Source of the DNA: Madurella fahalii
Lineage: Eukaryota; Ascomycota; Sordariomycetes; Sordariales
Assembly (NCBI GenBank): GCA_029876055.1
Contig: CM056875.1
Coordinates: 3,435,001 to 3,499,000 of the forward strand
DNA length: 64,000 nt
Reading direction: 5' to 3'
The translations under genes and the position numbers were made by a program. The notes beneath the pieces are model-generated. The model did no database searches and was not told the origin of the DNA. It saw only the letters and a list, made by a program, of their open reading frames with translations. Within the stretch, counting starts at the first letter, position 1, and each line of letters starts with the position of its first letter. Below, in pieces: positions 44,049 through 55,792 of the stretch.

Positions 44049-46581
44049 ATGAACGGGGGACATTCTGGCCACCACAGCGCCTCAAGCAGCTGTTCTAGCA
44101 GCAGCTCCGGTCGCAGCAGTTCCGGTCGCAGTGTGGGCGGCTCTGTAGGCGGTGCCCCTCTCGGTTCACCCACCGCCGGAAGGCATGGATCACACAATGA
44201 ACAGGCTGTTGGTTCGTATTCACCTTTAAATAACGGCTCGCCCAGCACCCCCCCAAGAACGACCAGATACAGCTCGCAGCAGCCTCGTACCCCCACTCAC
44301 CAGAGCGCTGCCTCTTCACCAGAGGAGCCTGTTCCACCACGCCGGTCTTTCGGAGAGGAATCGGCCGTGCCTCCTTTCCGGACTTTGGCGTCGTACCCGG
44401 GACCGGGCGGCGCCGTGCAACGGCAACCCACCGTGCCGATGCTTCTCCCTGCTCCTCCAGTCGTGGGTGGCGTTCCGGTCGCGAGTTCTCACCTCCCGGT
44501 CGCAGTCGCCGGGTCTCAGATGGGCTCACGGGGGTCTCTCCCTGGATCAACCACGCAGAGCTTCATCAGCGCATTACAGGCAATGACTTTCAATCCCGAA
44601 GATGAGAGTCTACATCCTGCGCACAAGGTAAAACAATATTCATCTCTACTCTATCCACTTTGGATATCTATTTCATCTGTGCTGACTCACTACCTCAGAC
44701 CGTGCGTGATGAGACATGCAAACTACAGGCGCGCATCTGGGGACTCCGGCAGGGCATGCGTCACCAGCCGGATATCCCACGGGATTTCCTCAGCTCGTTC
44801 GACTACGATATTCAAGAGCTGATCAGCAATACCGTAAAGTTGAATCAATCTGCCGATGCCCTGGCCGCCGAGGTGAAGAAGGCGTATGGGGAGAGCGAGC
44901 GGCTGCAGGCTATCATGGGCAGCCAGCATGTCGAACATCAGCAGTTCCGTAGCAAGGCGGAGGCGACCATTCACGATCTGGAACGTGATGTTCAGTCTCA
45001 GCAGGAGCGACGACTGAATGCTGAGGCCATGCTGTCTAGCCTGGAGGCACAGCGCACTACAGACATGCAAAGGATACAGGTGGGAAAACGTTCTATTCAG
45101 CGTGTGCCGTCGGTGAAGAAACTAACAGGCTATGGAAGGAACTCGAAAACGAAGTTCAGAGACTTGACATGTTCGTCCAGGTAAGCATTTTCCTGTCGCG
45201 TTAGGTGATGTGGGCATCTTTTGACGGTCCGCGGCAGATCCTCCAGGAGCAAGTCGACGGCAAGCGCACCTTGTGGATGAATGTCCACCGAGATCCGCAA
45301 GAGCAGGCTGCCGCCATCGAGAGACTTCGGAATACGGCTGTGCTCAGCGGCCCGACCCTGCCCAGTGGGCCTATGGGCCGTGGGCAGACACTGGTTGGCA
45401 GTCTCCACCAATCTCCCCAGACTCAGATGATGGTGCGCTCTCAATCTAGATCATCGGCGCACTCGGGCCAACCCCAGCATCTCCGCCCACCCTCGAGGGC
45501 CGGCTCGAGCAGCGTATACTCTGGTCTTAGTGGGCTCTCCAACAGCAGGCACGCCGGCAGCACGCCCTCGCGCCACTCATCGATGGCTCGGCCGAGTCCG
45601 AGAGCCACTAGAATTACGGAATGGGGAAGCCCCAACGAGCGGAGGCGCGATACCACAGGCGCTCTGGTCAGAGTCGAAACCGACGATGGCGAGAGCCAGA
45701 AGTGGGCCGTTGAGTTCCAGACTCTCTTCGCCCTGGTCTATGGCTTCTGTAAGAACTACTTTGAGGAGCTGCCCAAGATCGACAGGGACTGGAAAAGCCA
45801 CCTTCAAGGTGAGGCCGGCGGCCGTCTCTGGGATTACATCTGCCGGGTGTGCCACCCCGGGCAGGAGAAGGAGCGCGGTGATTATGCGCTGTTCCTGCTG
45901 AAGGACAGCGAGTCCCGCCCGTATTTCATCGAGCGCCTCATCGTTCAGCATATCATCCTATTCGTCTTGTCCTCTGAAGCTTGGGAGGATTACTCGGCCG
46001 ATGTCGACGACGAGATGAAGTCGCTCGAGCAGCGCCTCAGAACTACGGATCGTAAGTCTAAAACAAAAAGCCACCACCCTTCTGGTTTCCCCGCTAACGC
46101 ATGCCAACTCGACATAGCCTCCAAGACTTTCGAGCGTCAGTCCATCATCGACCGCCGGGTCGAGCTCGTGACGGAGATGGCCGAGGGCCCCAAGGCGGCG
46201 GCCTTCAAGAACCACAAGCTGAACCAGCACCACCAGCAGCTGCGCATGATGATCGCGCCCTTCCTGCCGCGCACCAAGGAGAACAACACGCGCGACGAGG
46301 CCTTCTACGACCTCTTCGCCATCGCCGGCGCCGCGTGGGAGCTGTCGTCCAAGCTGCTGCGCTCGCCCCTCACCTTCCAATACGTCTGGAACGACCCCTG
46401 CGCCCGGTTCTCGGCCGACGTCCATGAGGCCCTGGGCTGCAGCATCAGCCCGACCACCCTGCAGCGTGAGCAGTGGCGCCTCAAATTGTGCGTCACGCCC
46501 GCCATCACGATGCGGAGCGACAAGGGGATGACCATCTCAGCCAAGCAGATCCTCAAGTCGGGCGTGACAGTGATGCGCTGA
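44049..46581 (+). CDS. Conserved filamentous-fungal protein of unknown function
   Basis: I do not recognise the family. Exons 44049-44627, 44699-45079, 45139-45180, 45238-46051 and 46118-46581 give 759 residues. The first 190 residues are Ser/Pro/Gly-rich and probably disordered. Residues 194-345 form a coiled coil (KLQARIWGLRQGM, SADALAAEVKKAYGESERLQ, ELENEVQRLDMFVQILQEQVDGK). A second Ser/Arg-rich linker follows. The C-terminal 300 residues look globular and conserved (FCKNYFEELPKI, LWDYICRVCHPGQEKERGDYALFLL, HQQLRMMIAPFLPR). The 42-nt exon 3 is supported because it alone links the coiled-coil frame on both sides; its acceptor is AAG. No signal peptide or membrane segment is seen. A structural or regulatory role is only a guess. 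Confidence 0.77.
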
Positions 46582-49519
46582 AGCGCTTGATCTTGTCGCG
46601 TGAGATCTGATCTCGGACATTTACGGGCCCTCTTCGAATAATTCTCTCTTGGCGCAATGGTTCACGGTCTTCCGGCGTTTTTTTTGTTCGCGAACACCGC
46701 GGCATTTCCCCAAAAGTCCCGGTCAGCCTGCTTTGGTGACAGCTCTTCGGTTTGGGTAGATCTTTGACGAGCAAGATCTTCCACGGTCAGGAGGAGAAGG
46801 GCGCTAGTTGTCCTTTACACGGCCTGCTCTCGAGGTTCCCCTCGGTGGGAAGGTCTCCAAGCGCAGTACAGGAAACGATGACAACCCCCAAGTCGCCGTG
46901 ATGCCAACTCGGTCTGGCACATCGCTTTTGCTCTCGGCACCTAATTTGCCTCTCTTTTGGTTTTCTCTACTTTCTTTCCATTTTCTCATCAAACGACATG
47001 GTCACAGTTCATGGACCGCCTAATACTAACTGGGTAATTGAAATGAGATCGGGGGAGAGGCGGCAACAGACGGATCTCCAAGAAGGAAGGGCTCATATCT
47101 CCCATTCATGAGGAGAGAGAGGTTGCACTTGGTCGCTCTGGACCTCGAATCCAGGGGCCATTCTCACTTGCTTGCCTCCCTACTGGGGCTTACTTCGCTT
47201 TCTCCCTCGCGAGGGAGTGGGCGGGACCACAACGGGTAATGCATCTTGCCTAGCAATCACTCGTCCTAATCAGCGCCGATGGCTCATCAACACTCTGGTG
47301 GGACACATCTATCCAGGGTAGGGTATTGGTGTTGGTGGATGCATAATGGCGAGCGGTTGGAGAACCGACGGGGCATCAGTTGCTATTCCGAGCTGGGCCG
47401 TTTTTCAGCGGTGGTGTAGATACGATGGCTAGCTACGGTCCCTGCGGCATGGAATCTAATGAACTTCCCAGTCCTCGTTGTTCTATGAATGCTTCGTTTT
47501 CATGTGAGTGTACTGTCTCTATAGTTTTCCGGTGACGATAAGCCCCAGTAGCAAAAGCGTGCGGAGGGTTCTTAGAGGACGTGTGGCCCCCGATCCAGGA
47601 CCGGGACAGAGGCGGCTTGGACGGGGCCGGTCATCCTTCAAGTTTCTACTGCTTCTCTTGGCCGCATGAAGCTCAGTGCGATTTATCCGCGTGCTTCCTC
47701 CTAGCATACTCGTCTCGTAACAATTACGCCATTAGGGGTTCGCAAAGCTGGAGGGCGACGGGAGATGTGAGATAAAGGTCGACTCCAACTTTCTGCTCGA
47801 GTGGAATCAGCGGTCTGTAGGGGCAGGATCGGTGACCGAAGGGCGTAGCGAACGGCCCGATGCGTCCTGGTATCGGTCGGGATTGCTACCGTGGCAAAGA
47901 GGATTCGATGTGGCAGGACCGAGGTCTTCGTCTGGGTATGAGAACTAGATAATGTGAAATTAGCGCAGTCAATTGACACGCGTGGAAGCGGTCTTGTCAA
48001 GACAGCCTGCCTGGGCGGTGTGCTATCCAAGTCCGCATCCGGGTCAGGGGTAAACAAGTGAGGGCGAAGACCGAACGAAAAGGAGAGAGATGAGGATGGT
48101 GCACGCCAGCCGAGCTGTTGGAAAAGCCGGGCTCCCGTCCGTGGTAGACGTATGTAGATCAATGGTGCGTGGACGAAACGAACCAGGTTAGCCAAGTAAA
48201 ACTCGTACTACCCGAGAGGAGCTATCTCGGGCCTGGCATGGCCTGACGACGGATGGCAAAGCGGAGTTGGAATGCACTTCGGCGGATAGAAATCCATACG
48301 ACGTGGGAGCGAGCCGAGGGATGAGCAGGCGGTCGACAACAGAGGCCTGATGGCTGCTTACCCCCACGCCTCTCCGCTCGGTGCTGCCCCCGGCTGAGCA
48401 TGTGGTGGCCAGAACACGGGTCGTTATTGCAGGACGGCTGGGTTGAATGAAACCGGGTGCATCTCCCAGGTTTCTTTTACCCCATACAATTCCCGGTCCC
48501 CTTGTTTGCCATCTAAAGTTGGGGAGGATGGGGTGGGATCTCGTGGGGGAAGCCGGGCCTAGGCTCCTGGCGTCTTCCAAGCATCCTCCGGGCTTATGCG
48601 GGAGCGTTGGGACGGCGACACAGACCTTCCAAGCACGGATGGTATGCCGGTTACAATCTCTGAAGCCATCTAATCCATGGGATTCTGAGGTGGTGGAGGG
48701 TGTTAGCCACCATTTAGTTAGGAAGGAGTCAGACACGGGAGGGATGTGGTGTGGTGCTGCTGAGGGTACACGCGTGCTGCATGAACTTGAAGCTGAAAAT
48801 TCTTGCCATCGGAAGTGGGACGGGGACGAGGGACCCAAGCTGACGCCTTCCGACGACAATCTTGCGTGATCCGGGCGCCGGTTGTTGTCGGCGCTGAATC
48901 TCATGTGTAAATTGCCATGCAGCGTTGAGGCAGTGGCAGCTGCAGGTTGTCGCATGCTATTCTGTAACACAGGAATGCTCCCGCTAAACCCATCCAATGC
49001 TACAGCTGCTGTGCACACTTGATCATTCTGGATGTGCTGTTTGAACGTGGCAGCAATCAGGGGCTGCAATGTTGACATCGGTTGCTGCCAAGTATTCCTT
49101 GGCATTCAAGGTGAGCGTTGCAGCTCACCGACGGTGAAGGCCCTAAAACTGGAGACTGTTCTAGATGTTTCTTGGCCAAGCGTCGAACCGCGACCTGATC
49201 AAGATTTGAGTTTCATAGGTTTCAAAGGACAAGACAAAGATCCCAGCGTCGGATTCAACCATACTTAGATCTGATCACTTAACTGAGCATGACTGCATTG
49301 ATGCCAACAGCAAACCGTATCTGAATCGTCACATCGATCGATTACTGCGGTCTATCATCACACACATCACAAATCAAGCTGGAGAGAGAGATTGAATCGG
49401 ATACGCAACCCCCCATTCATCTTTAAAAAACCCGATAGCTTCACGCACATACAGCAGGCGAGCAGGGGAGCGTGCTGACTGCAGCACAACCCAACCTCAC
49501 ACACCCTCCCGCAATTTCG
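46582..49519. other. 2.9-kb gene-poor region
   Basis: No supported gene. The longest open frame (48188-49105, minus, 305 codons) overlaps open frames on the plus strand, has no recognisable domain and an amino-acid composition typical of non-coding GC-rich DNA. No tRNA with matching stems was found. Confidence 0.45.
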
Positions 49520-50236
49520 ATGCCTTTCCGCGTCCACGCGGGCGAAGCTTTCCGCTGCAGCATACCCTTGATCCGCCAAACCTTCTTCCCACTGCCAGCA
49601 GTGTCAGCAGCTACAAGGCCGCCTCTGCCAACCCCACGCCTCCACCGGACGATCATCACGGGCGCAGGCACCAAATCCAGCAGCACCACGATGGCAACCG
49701 CGGCAGGTAGCCCCGCACCGGCGTCGAGCACGTCACCGCTCCCCGGTAGCAGCTCATCCCCTCCGCCGCCGCCGTCAGCGACTAGCACCACGGGCGGCCA
49801 GCCTCCCGCACCCGCTGCCGCTGCCGCCTCCACAACCCCAACTCAGACGCCCACCCCTGCTGCCCAAACTAGCAGTATCAGCAGCAGCAGCAATACGCCA
49901 GCAACAGAAGCAGCAGAAGCGGCTGCAGCGGCTGCAGTAGCAGAAGCAAAGAAACCCATCCCGGCCCTGCCCGCACCGGACTCGGTCCCCTCCAGCGGCA
50001 GCGGTGACGACAACGAAACCCGCATCGTCCAGGTCAACGGCAACCCCATAGCCCTCGACAAGCTGGGGCCCATGGTGGTGGGCCGAGACGGGACCATCTC
50101 GCGCATCGCCAACTGGCCCGAGATGACGGACCTGGAGCGGGAGAACACACTCCGGGTGCTGGGCAAGCGCAACCAGCTGCGCCTGGCGAACCTGCGGGCG
50201 GGGAGGCCCGCCGACGAGCAGATGACGCAGGAATAG
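49520..50236 (+). CDS. Small conserved protein of unknown function
   Basis: Intronless, 238 residues from the ATG at 49520. The N-terminus (MPFRVHAGEAF...RQTFFPL...PRLHRT) is basic and lacks acidic residues after position 9, so a mitochondrial presequence is possible. Residues 50-150 are a low-complexity Ser/Pro/Thr/Ala region. The C-terminal 75 residues look conserved: VQVNGNPIALDKLGPMVV.RDGTISRIANW.EMT..ER....LGKRN..RL. I have seen similar C-terminal blocks in fungal hypothetical proteins but know no function. The low-complexity part makes the length of the real product less certain. It converges with the bZIP gene. Confidence 0.68.
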   Translation: MPFRVHAGEAFRCSIPLIRQTFFPLPAVSAATRPPLPTPRLHRTIITGAGTKSSSTTMATAAGSPAPASSTSPLPGSSSSPPPPPSATSTTGGQPPAPAAAAASTTPTQTPTPAAQTSSISSSSNTPATEAAEAAAAAAVAEAKKPIPALPAPDSVPSSGSGDDNETRIVQVNGNPIALDKLGPMVVGRDGTISRIANWPEMTDLERENTLRVLGKRNQLRLANLRAGRPADEQMTQE

Positions 50237-50735
50237 ACGTTCGGTTCAGGCTAGATAAATGGAGGAATTTTTTTTTTCTTTGCGTTAGGTTGTTGAGCTA
50301 GCCAGATCCCCCCGGGCGTATTGTATGATGATTGTATTGTACGGTGTATGTGTGTGCGTGTGTGTGTGTGTGTAGCATGGTATAGGAGTACGTGGGCGAT
50401 GGAAAGGGTCAAGACGAGCTACCACAACGCCATACGTAGGTAGATGGATATCATAACAATTCAACGCGCTCCAAACTCCACCAGTGTCTGTTGTTCCGTC
50501 ATGATTGTCGTGTTGCTAGTCATAAGCATGCACAAATCATGTCTTTGGAGTAAACGCAGCGCTCAACCCCCCTTCGGAGAAAAGCCAAAAACCCCCAAAC
50601 CCAGCCGTCATTTCATGAAGCACGAGATTCCCTCCAACACCAGCCGCCCTCCGCGGTCACGCAAAACGCCCCTTGAATGATGACGATGGTATATCCACAA
50701 AGCAGGCCGGCCCTACCTCGTCCCCGACCTCGATC
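50237..50735. other. Convergent intergenic region with TG repeat
   Basis: 3' regions of the unknown protein and the bZIP gene. A (TG)n microsatellite with one interruption lies at about 50349-50373. Nothing else is recognised. Confidence 0.6.
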
Positions 50736-52246
50736 CTAATCCTTCTTCATCAACGGCCTCCTCTCCGAGTCGTCGACGGCCGTGGTCGAACTCGCCGCAC
50801 TAAAGCTGTCCCTGCTGTCGCCGCCATCCTTCTTGGCCTCTTGGGCCGAGAACTCCTTGAGCAGCTTCTCCAACATGTCCTCCTTGGCGCCGTGCTTTTC
50901 CGTCACCAGGCTCTTGAGCCACTTGTTCTCCGTCTCGAGCGCCGAGATGCGCCCCTCGAGCATCGTCACCTTCTCCGTCATCTCCTTGGCCGACTTTTCG
51001 AGCGCCTGCTCCCGCTGCTTCTTCTTGATGCGGAACCGGGCGCTGGCCGCCGTGTTGCGCTTCCGCTTGTCCTCCTCGGCGGCGAGGCGCGATTGCTCCT
51101 CGATGCTCAGCATGCGGCCGGGCGGGCTAAGAGTCTCAGCCTTGCGCTTCTCGCCCGCTCTCCGCGGGACGGACGATACATACCCTGGCTGGTGGTGCTG
51201 CGGGACCGGCGGCGGGTAGGCCATCGGCGGGTTGGGCTGGATGGGCTGCAGACCCCCTAGCGGATCTGGGAAGGCCGGGATGGTGGGCGACGTGTAGGTG
51301 CTGAAGTCCCCGAAACTGAAGTCTCCTGGAGACATTGTGCCATGGTCAGTCGCCCGACGATCAATATCGACGATTTCCACAAAGATAAAGAAATCAAGAG
51401 TCAGGAAAAGAGTCTTAACGGCGGCGCCGCCGGCGGGAAAAGGCGGAGCCCGGGGGATATTGAACCACGGTTAGGCGGTCCATTGTTGATGCCCCATCGT
51501 CGATGGTGCAATACTCCCAAAGTCACGAGAAATGGCACCATCACCGGCAACGACGATCATTTGTCAGCGCCCATTTAGGCGGCCCTGGAACCTGGGGCTT
51601 TCAGGGCGCATGCACCTAAGGACGGGCGTCTTCCAATCATGGAACGGCCCCGACTGCATGGGGGCGCAACATCGACCGCCAGGGTGGGGTGCAATTGCAT
51701 TCTCCGATTCGTGATAAGGGAAACGATTCTCTTTGGTCCGTCGCCGCCCCTCCATTGCAGGTGATGTTCAAGGTCCTGATCTCATGTTGACGCCGCGCCG
51801 CCGCGATGCGCTTGCCTCGCCATATGCAGGCCATGCGACCTTGCCCCAGACTCGACCTCTGCTGACTGCAGAAGAAACATAAAAGAAACGACCGGAAGGA
51901 AACGTTGCGGCAAAAGGACGAAAACTCTCCAAGAAAAAGGAGACATCGAACACTCACCAGACATAAAGTCGAAACCGGCTGCGAAGTCGCCCAGAATCGG
52001 ATCTGCTGATGTCACATCATCGGTTGGGGTTTGTGTCTGTGCCGTCGTCTCCGGCTTCACGGGCGGCGCCTGGTAGTCTGTATTCTGGCCCGTCTCAAAG
52101 TCATAGAATTGAGTGTTGGTGAACAAGGCAAGGTCCTTGGCAAGGTCCTCATCGGTGATGAACGTCTCTTCCACCGCCGGTTCCTGGACGTTGAGATCCC
52201 GTAGGTACTGGGAGACGTTAACTCCCCTCCGGCCGCTGAAGGACAT
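50736..52246 (-). CDS. cys-3: bZIP transcription factor, CYS-3/MetR type
   Basis: bZIP activator of sulfur assimilation genes in the CYS-3 (Neurospora) / MetR (Aspergillus) group. Exons, in coding order, are 52246-51958 and 51325-50736, giving 292 residues. The N-terminus has GRRGVNVSQYLRDLN, as in MetR-type proteins. The basic region, about 165-190, reads KRKRNTAASARFRIKKKQRE, followed by a leucine zipper (LEKSAKEMTEKVTMLEGRISALE) and ENKWLKSLVTEKHG. Joining is in phase (289 nt, phase 1), using GTGAGT and CAG. The intron is 632 nt, very long beside the other introns here. An ATG overlapping the acceptor (51332-51330) is in frame with exon 2, so a shorter protein with the intact bZIP could start there. 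The CYS-3 assignment is by family resemblance. Confidence 0.85.
51532..51541. promoter_or_regulatory. Candidate CYS3-type palindrome in the bZIP intron
   Basis: ATGGCACCAT fits the published CYS3 recognition pattern ATGRYRYCAT (recalled from the Neurospora literature). A second site with one mismatch, ATTGTGCCAT, is at 51334-51343 near the intron's 3' end. In-intron position suggests autoregulation or an internal promoter, as inference only. Confidence 0.35.
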
Positions 52247-54026
52247 GGTTCTTCCGTTGTATGCGACACCGCAACAAGAATCCGATCGGGAAGGCAAGTA
52301 ACGCCGAAGCGCTCTGAAGCGCTGCCTCTCTGGTCTGGCCGCTTTATTGCTCCACGAACTCTGCTGTCGCCCAAGCCCGGTCGATAACAGTCGAGGTTCG
52401 AGACCAGGGAGAGTTATGTGCGAGTTGCGAGTTGCGAGTTCTCTCAGGTCCAGTCGGCGTTGTAGTGAGAAAGGCGCGGGAACAAAGAACGCTGGGCGGG
52501 GTTGCCGGGGTTCAACTCGGCATTAGATTCGCTACCCGTATCCCAAGTCTAAAGCGGGCGATGAGTCAAGAGTCGCACGGCGGAAACAAAGGGTTCAAAC
52601 CACCGTGCTGTAGGCTCTTTTGGTGCAAGAATTGCTGCTGGTGATGGCTTCAGAGAATTGGGGTGCGCTGGGAAGCGCAAGAGGCCGGAGACTGAGATTA
52701 TGAATCAGAGAGTAGAGCCTGTGTTCGGAAGTGTGGGACGGGGTGCGTGGTTCGGCTCCCGACCGGCGGCCGATGGCCCATTAGTCAGGACACAAAGTGC
52801 GAATCCCACGTTCTCGGTAAATACAAAGATTGCCCCCTCGCGCGAACCCACTTCGTCTGGTCCAATAGAAATAGGCAACGGCCCGCCGGCCGCATTTTCA
52901 TCACCAAGTTCCGTTAGCAATTGTCACGCTGAGCTTCGTCGACCGGTGCAGCCACCAGTCCATGAGCTTTGTTTCATAACGAGCCCCATGTGCAACATCT
53001 CGATCATCGTGGCGCTTTGTCTCCCATTGACGCAATGCGGCACCTATTTATGACGGCTCCCTGCTGGTCTTTCCTGTAAACGACCTGGACGATCGACCGT
53101 CTGATGCAAAGGGTCCAGCCCTGTGGAGTCGGGGTTTTGCCACACTTTCGGTAGCCTTGGCCTGAGTTGCCAAGTTGGTGATGAATTGGCGAGTGGGAGG
53201 CTTTGTCAGGACCGCGTGCGAAAGGCTCCGCCGGCGGGCCGGAACTTCCAGGAAAGGGAAGACGGCTGGCAACGGCAGTATTATATCCATCCACCGGGAG
53301 GGCAACTCGGCAACCGAGTTGTCCCATTCCGATACAAAAAGTCTCCAGACTGTCAATTGATTGTGTTGTCTGGTTCTGTCTTTGCTCGATGAGGCTATCC
53401 TGTAGCGCGAGAACAGACAAGATGGAGTTGACTTTGCTCACAAGCCTCGGGTGAAGCCCGCTATCGCGGGGTTGATGTTTTGTAAGCCGGTGCACGAACC
53501 GCTGACGTGGGGGGTGCAGTAGAACGGCTGAATCCATTCTCCCGTTCTCGACATCTCCGGTATGTTTCTTAGAAATCACTGGATGGACTTGATTAGTCAG
53601 CTCGAACATCCGCAGCTCCGGCAGCTCAATACGAGTGTTGATTCAATATCTTCCATTCTATTCACTTCGTGTTCGCATGTGATGCTCTTTTGTTTCTACT
53701 GCCTATGTACTGTATTCATAGCTTAGGGACTCAATACGGTAGTGTTTTTCGAACTCGGAGGCTTGTTTAATTCGTGCCCTTGGCTGATCCTCGTTGATCC
53801 GGGGGTTTATTGCAACGATCGTAACCCAGGCTATGGGGGGCCAATCAGAATGGGCTTGGCAACGATTGTGGGGAAGGCGCGAGAATCACAACGGTTCATC
53901 GTGTTTGAGGCGAGCTTCCACTGTGCGATTAGTGTCACTGTAATTGAGTTGACATCAGCAAGAGCTGGACTAGTCCAAGACGATACACGCTCAGAATTAT
54001 AAGCGGCCGTGTTCCCATAAAGAGGG
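52247..54026. other. Divergent intergenic region (bZIP / CHL4)
   Basis: About 1.8 kb of shared promoter and leader sequence. It contains three tandem copies of GCGAGTT at 52420-52440. No gene is supported; a 201-codon minus-strand frame at 53004-53609 has no recognisable content. Confidence 0.5.
52420..52440 (+). repeat. Three tandem GCGAGTT heptamers
   Basis: Exact 7-bp units at 52420, 52427 and 52434, about 175 bases upstream of the bZIP start codon, in its likely promoter or leader. Confidence 0.9.
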
Positions 54027-55673
54027 ATGCCGCGCATCTCCGTCCCCACGACTGCGCGTCTGCCGTCATCACTGCGCGTCGACCCCAAGAACCCGGCAGT
54101 ATCCAAGATTCTCAGTCGGCTGTCACGTTCATCTCTCCTCTCAGTCGCACTCGACTGGTTAGATGAAAACAACCTGCCTCTGACACAACCCTATCTCCGT
54201 GGGGCCAGTGATGAAGAAAACGACAGTGAAGATGACGAAACAGACGACTTCTACCCCCCGGCGCGATCACACGAGTCGCTCCAGGAATTATACACCTCCT
54301 TACAGTCTCGGAAAGGCTCCAAGCGGGAGATCCTGGATCGCATCCTGGAAGGCGACTGGCGGCACGGCCTAAGCCTATACCAACTTGCCATGGCCGACCT
54401 GCAATACCTCTACGACCACCCGACCTCTCAAAAATGGGCCGCCTACCGCATCGTGCCCCTCAAACCCCCCACTGACCCTGACGGCGAAGATCCCCCAGAA
54501 GTCGACAAACAATCTCTCACCATCCCCCGCTTCCACCCTTCCACCTTCCTCCGATCCCTCCAAACCCAGACTCTCCCAGACATCAAAGCCCACTACACCT
54601 TCGACACCCACCGGACCCTCCCCATCCTCCTCCTTCGTATCTTCATCCTCGACTCGCCCTACAATACCAACCTCGGCCTCCAACCCGCCGGCTCCGCCAT
54701 GGCCTTCGACTCGGCACGGACAGTGTACATCGCCTTCCCAGACGCCTCGCCACACGTCTACATTTCCAAACCCCAGCAGACGACGACGACGACCGCCGCC
54801 ACCGCCGCCGCCTCTGGGAGCAACCCGGCCGGAGGCGGCGAGTCCAAATCCCTCCGCAACCTCATACTCGAGGGCATCCCCAAGGCGCTGTCCAACCCGC
54901 TCCGCCGCCAGCGCTTCACGCTGCGGAGCACCAACCTCGCGACGCGGAACCTCGCCGAGCTGGTGGAGCGCCGCGGCGCCGGCCGGACGAACTCCGCCGG
55001 CGGCGGCTGGAGCGTCTACGCCGACGAGAAGGTCAAAGAGTCGCCTTTGGATCTGGCTCATCACTTGCCCGTTAGCCCGCCTCTATCCGGCGGGGAGGGG
55101 GAGGAGGAGGAGGAGGAGGGGGTTGGGAAGGAGAAGAGGAAAAGGGCGAGGGATCTTGTTGAGACGAGGGCGGAGAGGGCGGCGAAGCGGGCCAAGATGG
55201 TCGCGCGGGCGAGGTTTGGGGAGACTGGGAAGGTGGGGGATGGGAAGGGAGTGGAGAGGGTGGATGTTGTTATTGAGGATGCGTTTCCCGCGGAGGCGGG
55301 CGTGCATGATAGTGATGGTAATAGTGGTGGTGAGGGGGAGGAGGAGGAGGAGGTTGCTGAGCGGGGTCGGCCTGCTGCCGGTACTGGCGCGAGGGGTAGC
55401 GGCGGGAGGAAGAGCCAGGTGGATGCCCATCTGGGCGGGTTGGCTGAGGATGAGGAGGATGATGCCGATGAGGCGCAGCGCCAAAATGAGTGGCGGCCGT
55501 ATGTCCGGCTGACGTTCCACGGGTCGCATGTCTTTGCAGGCATACGGCAGCTTGTGGAGTGTGGCATTGTTGATGGGGAGAGAATGCCCGGTTGGCTGAC
55601 TGGGGAAGAGGGCGTGACGATAGGCGCGGTGAGGAACGGGAGGATACGAGGGCACAAAGGCTCCGGACTGTAG
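54027..55673 (+). CDS. chl4: Inner kinetochore protein CHL4/CENP-N
   Basis: CENP-N/Chl4/Mis15 family; binds the centromeric CENP-A nucleosome and pairs with Iml3/CENP-L in the constitutive kinetochore network. Intronless, 548 residues. The family start is clear: LPSSLRVDPKNPAVSKILSRLSRSSLLSVALDWLDE, then YTSLQ, GSKREILDRILEGDWRHGLSLYQLAMADLQYL. Central conserved parts read FLRSLQ, LPILLLRIFILDSPY and ARTVYIAFPDASPHVYIS. The C-terminal 150 residues alternate acidic Glu runs and a basic KRKRAR patch and end in a conserved-looking VRLTFHGSHVFAGIRQL, matching the family's C-terminal strand pattern. It ends 119 bases from the convergent TatD gene. Confidence 0.9.
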   Translation: MPRISVPTTARLPSSLRVDPKNPAVSKILSRLSRSSLLSVALDWLDENNLPLTQPYLRGASDEENDSEDDETDDFYPPARSHESLQELYTSLQSRKGSKREILDRILEGDWRHGLSLYQLAMADLQYLYDHPTSQKWAAYRIVPLKPPTDPDGEDPPEVDKQSLTIPRFHPSTFLRSLQTQTLPDIKAHYTFDTHRTLPILLLRIFILDSPYNTNLGLQPAGSAMAFDSARTVYIAFPDASPHVYISKPQQTTTTTAATAAASGSNPAGGGESKSLRNLILEGIPKALSNPLRRQRFTLRSTNLATRNLAELVERRGAGRTNSAGGGWSVYADEKVKESPLDLAHHLPVSPPLSGGEGEEEEEEGVGKEKRKRARDLVETRAERAAKRAKMVARARFGETGKVGDGKGVERVDVVIEDAFPAEAGVHDSDGNSGGEGEEEEEVAERGRPAAGTGARGSGGRKSQVDAHLGGLAEDEEDDADEAQRQNEWRPYVRLTFHGSHVFAGIRQLVECGIVDGERMPGWLTGEEGVTIGAVRNGRIRGHKGSGL

Positions 55674-55792
55674 CGTCTGTCAGCTTGATAATATAACTCT
55701 TGGACAGGGTTCCTCTAGGGAACAGTTATTGATGCGCAAACCATCCACATTATCTGCCACAATTGTGAACAGAAAACGTGCTCTACGCTTGT

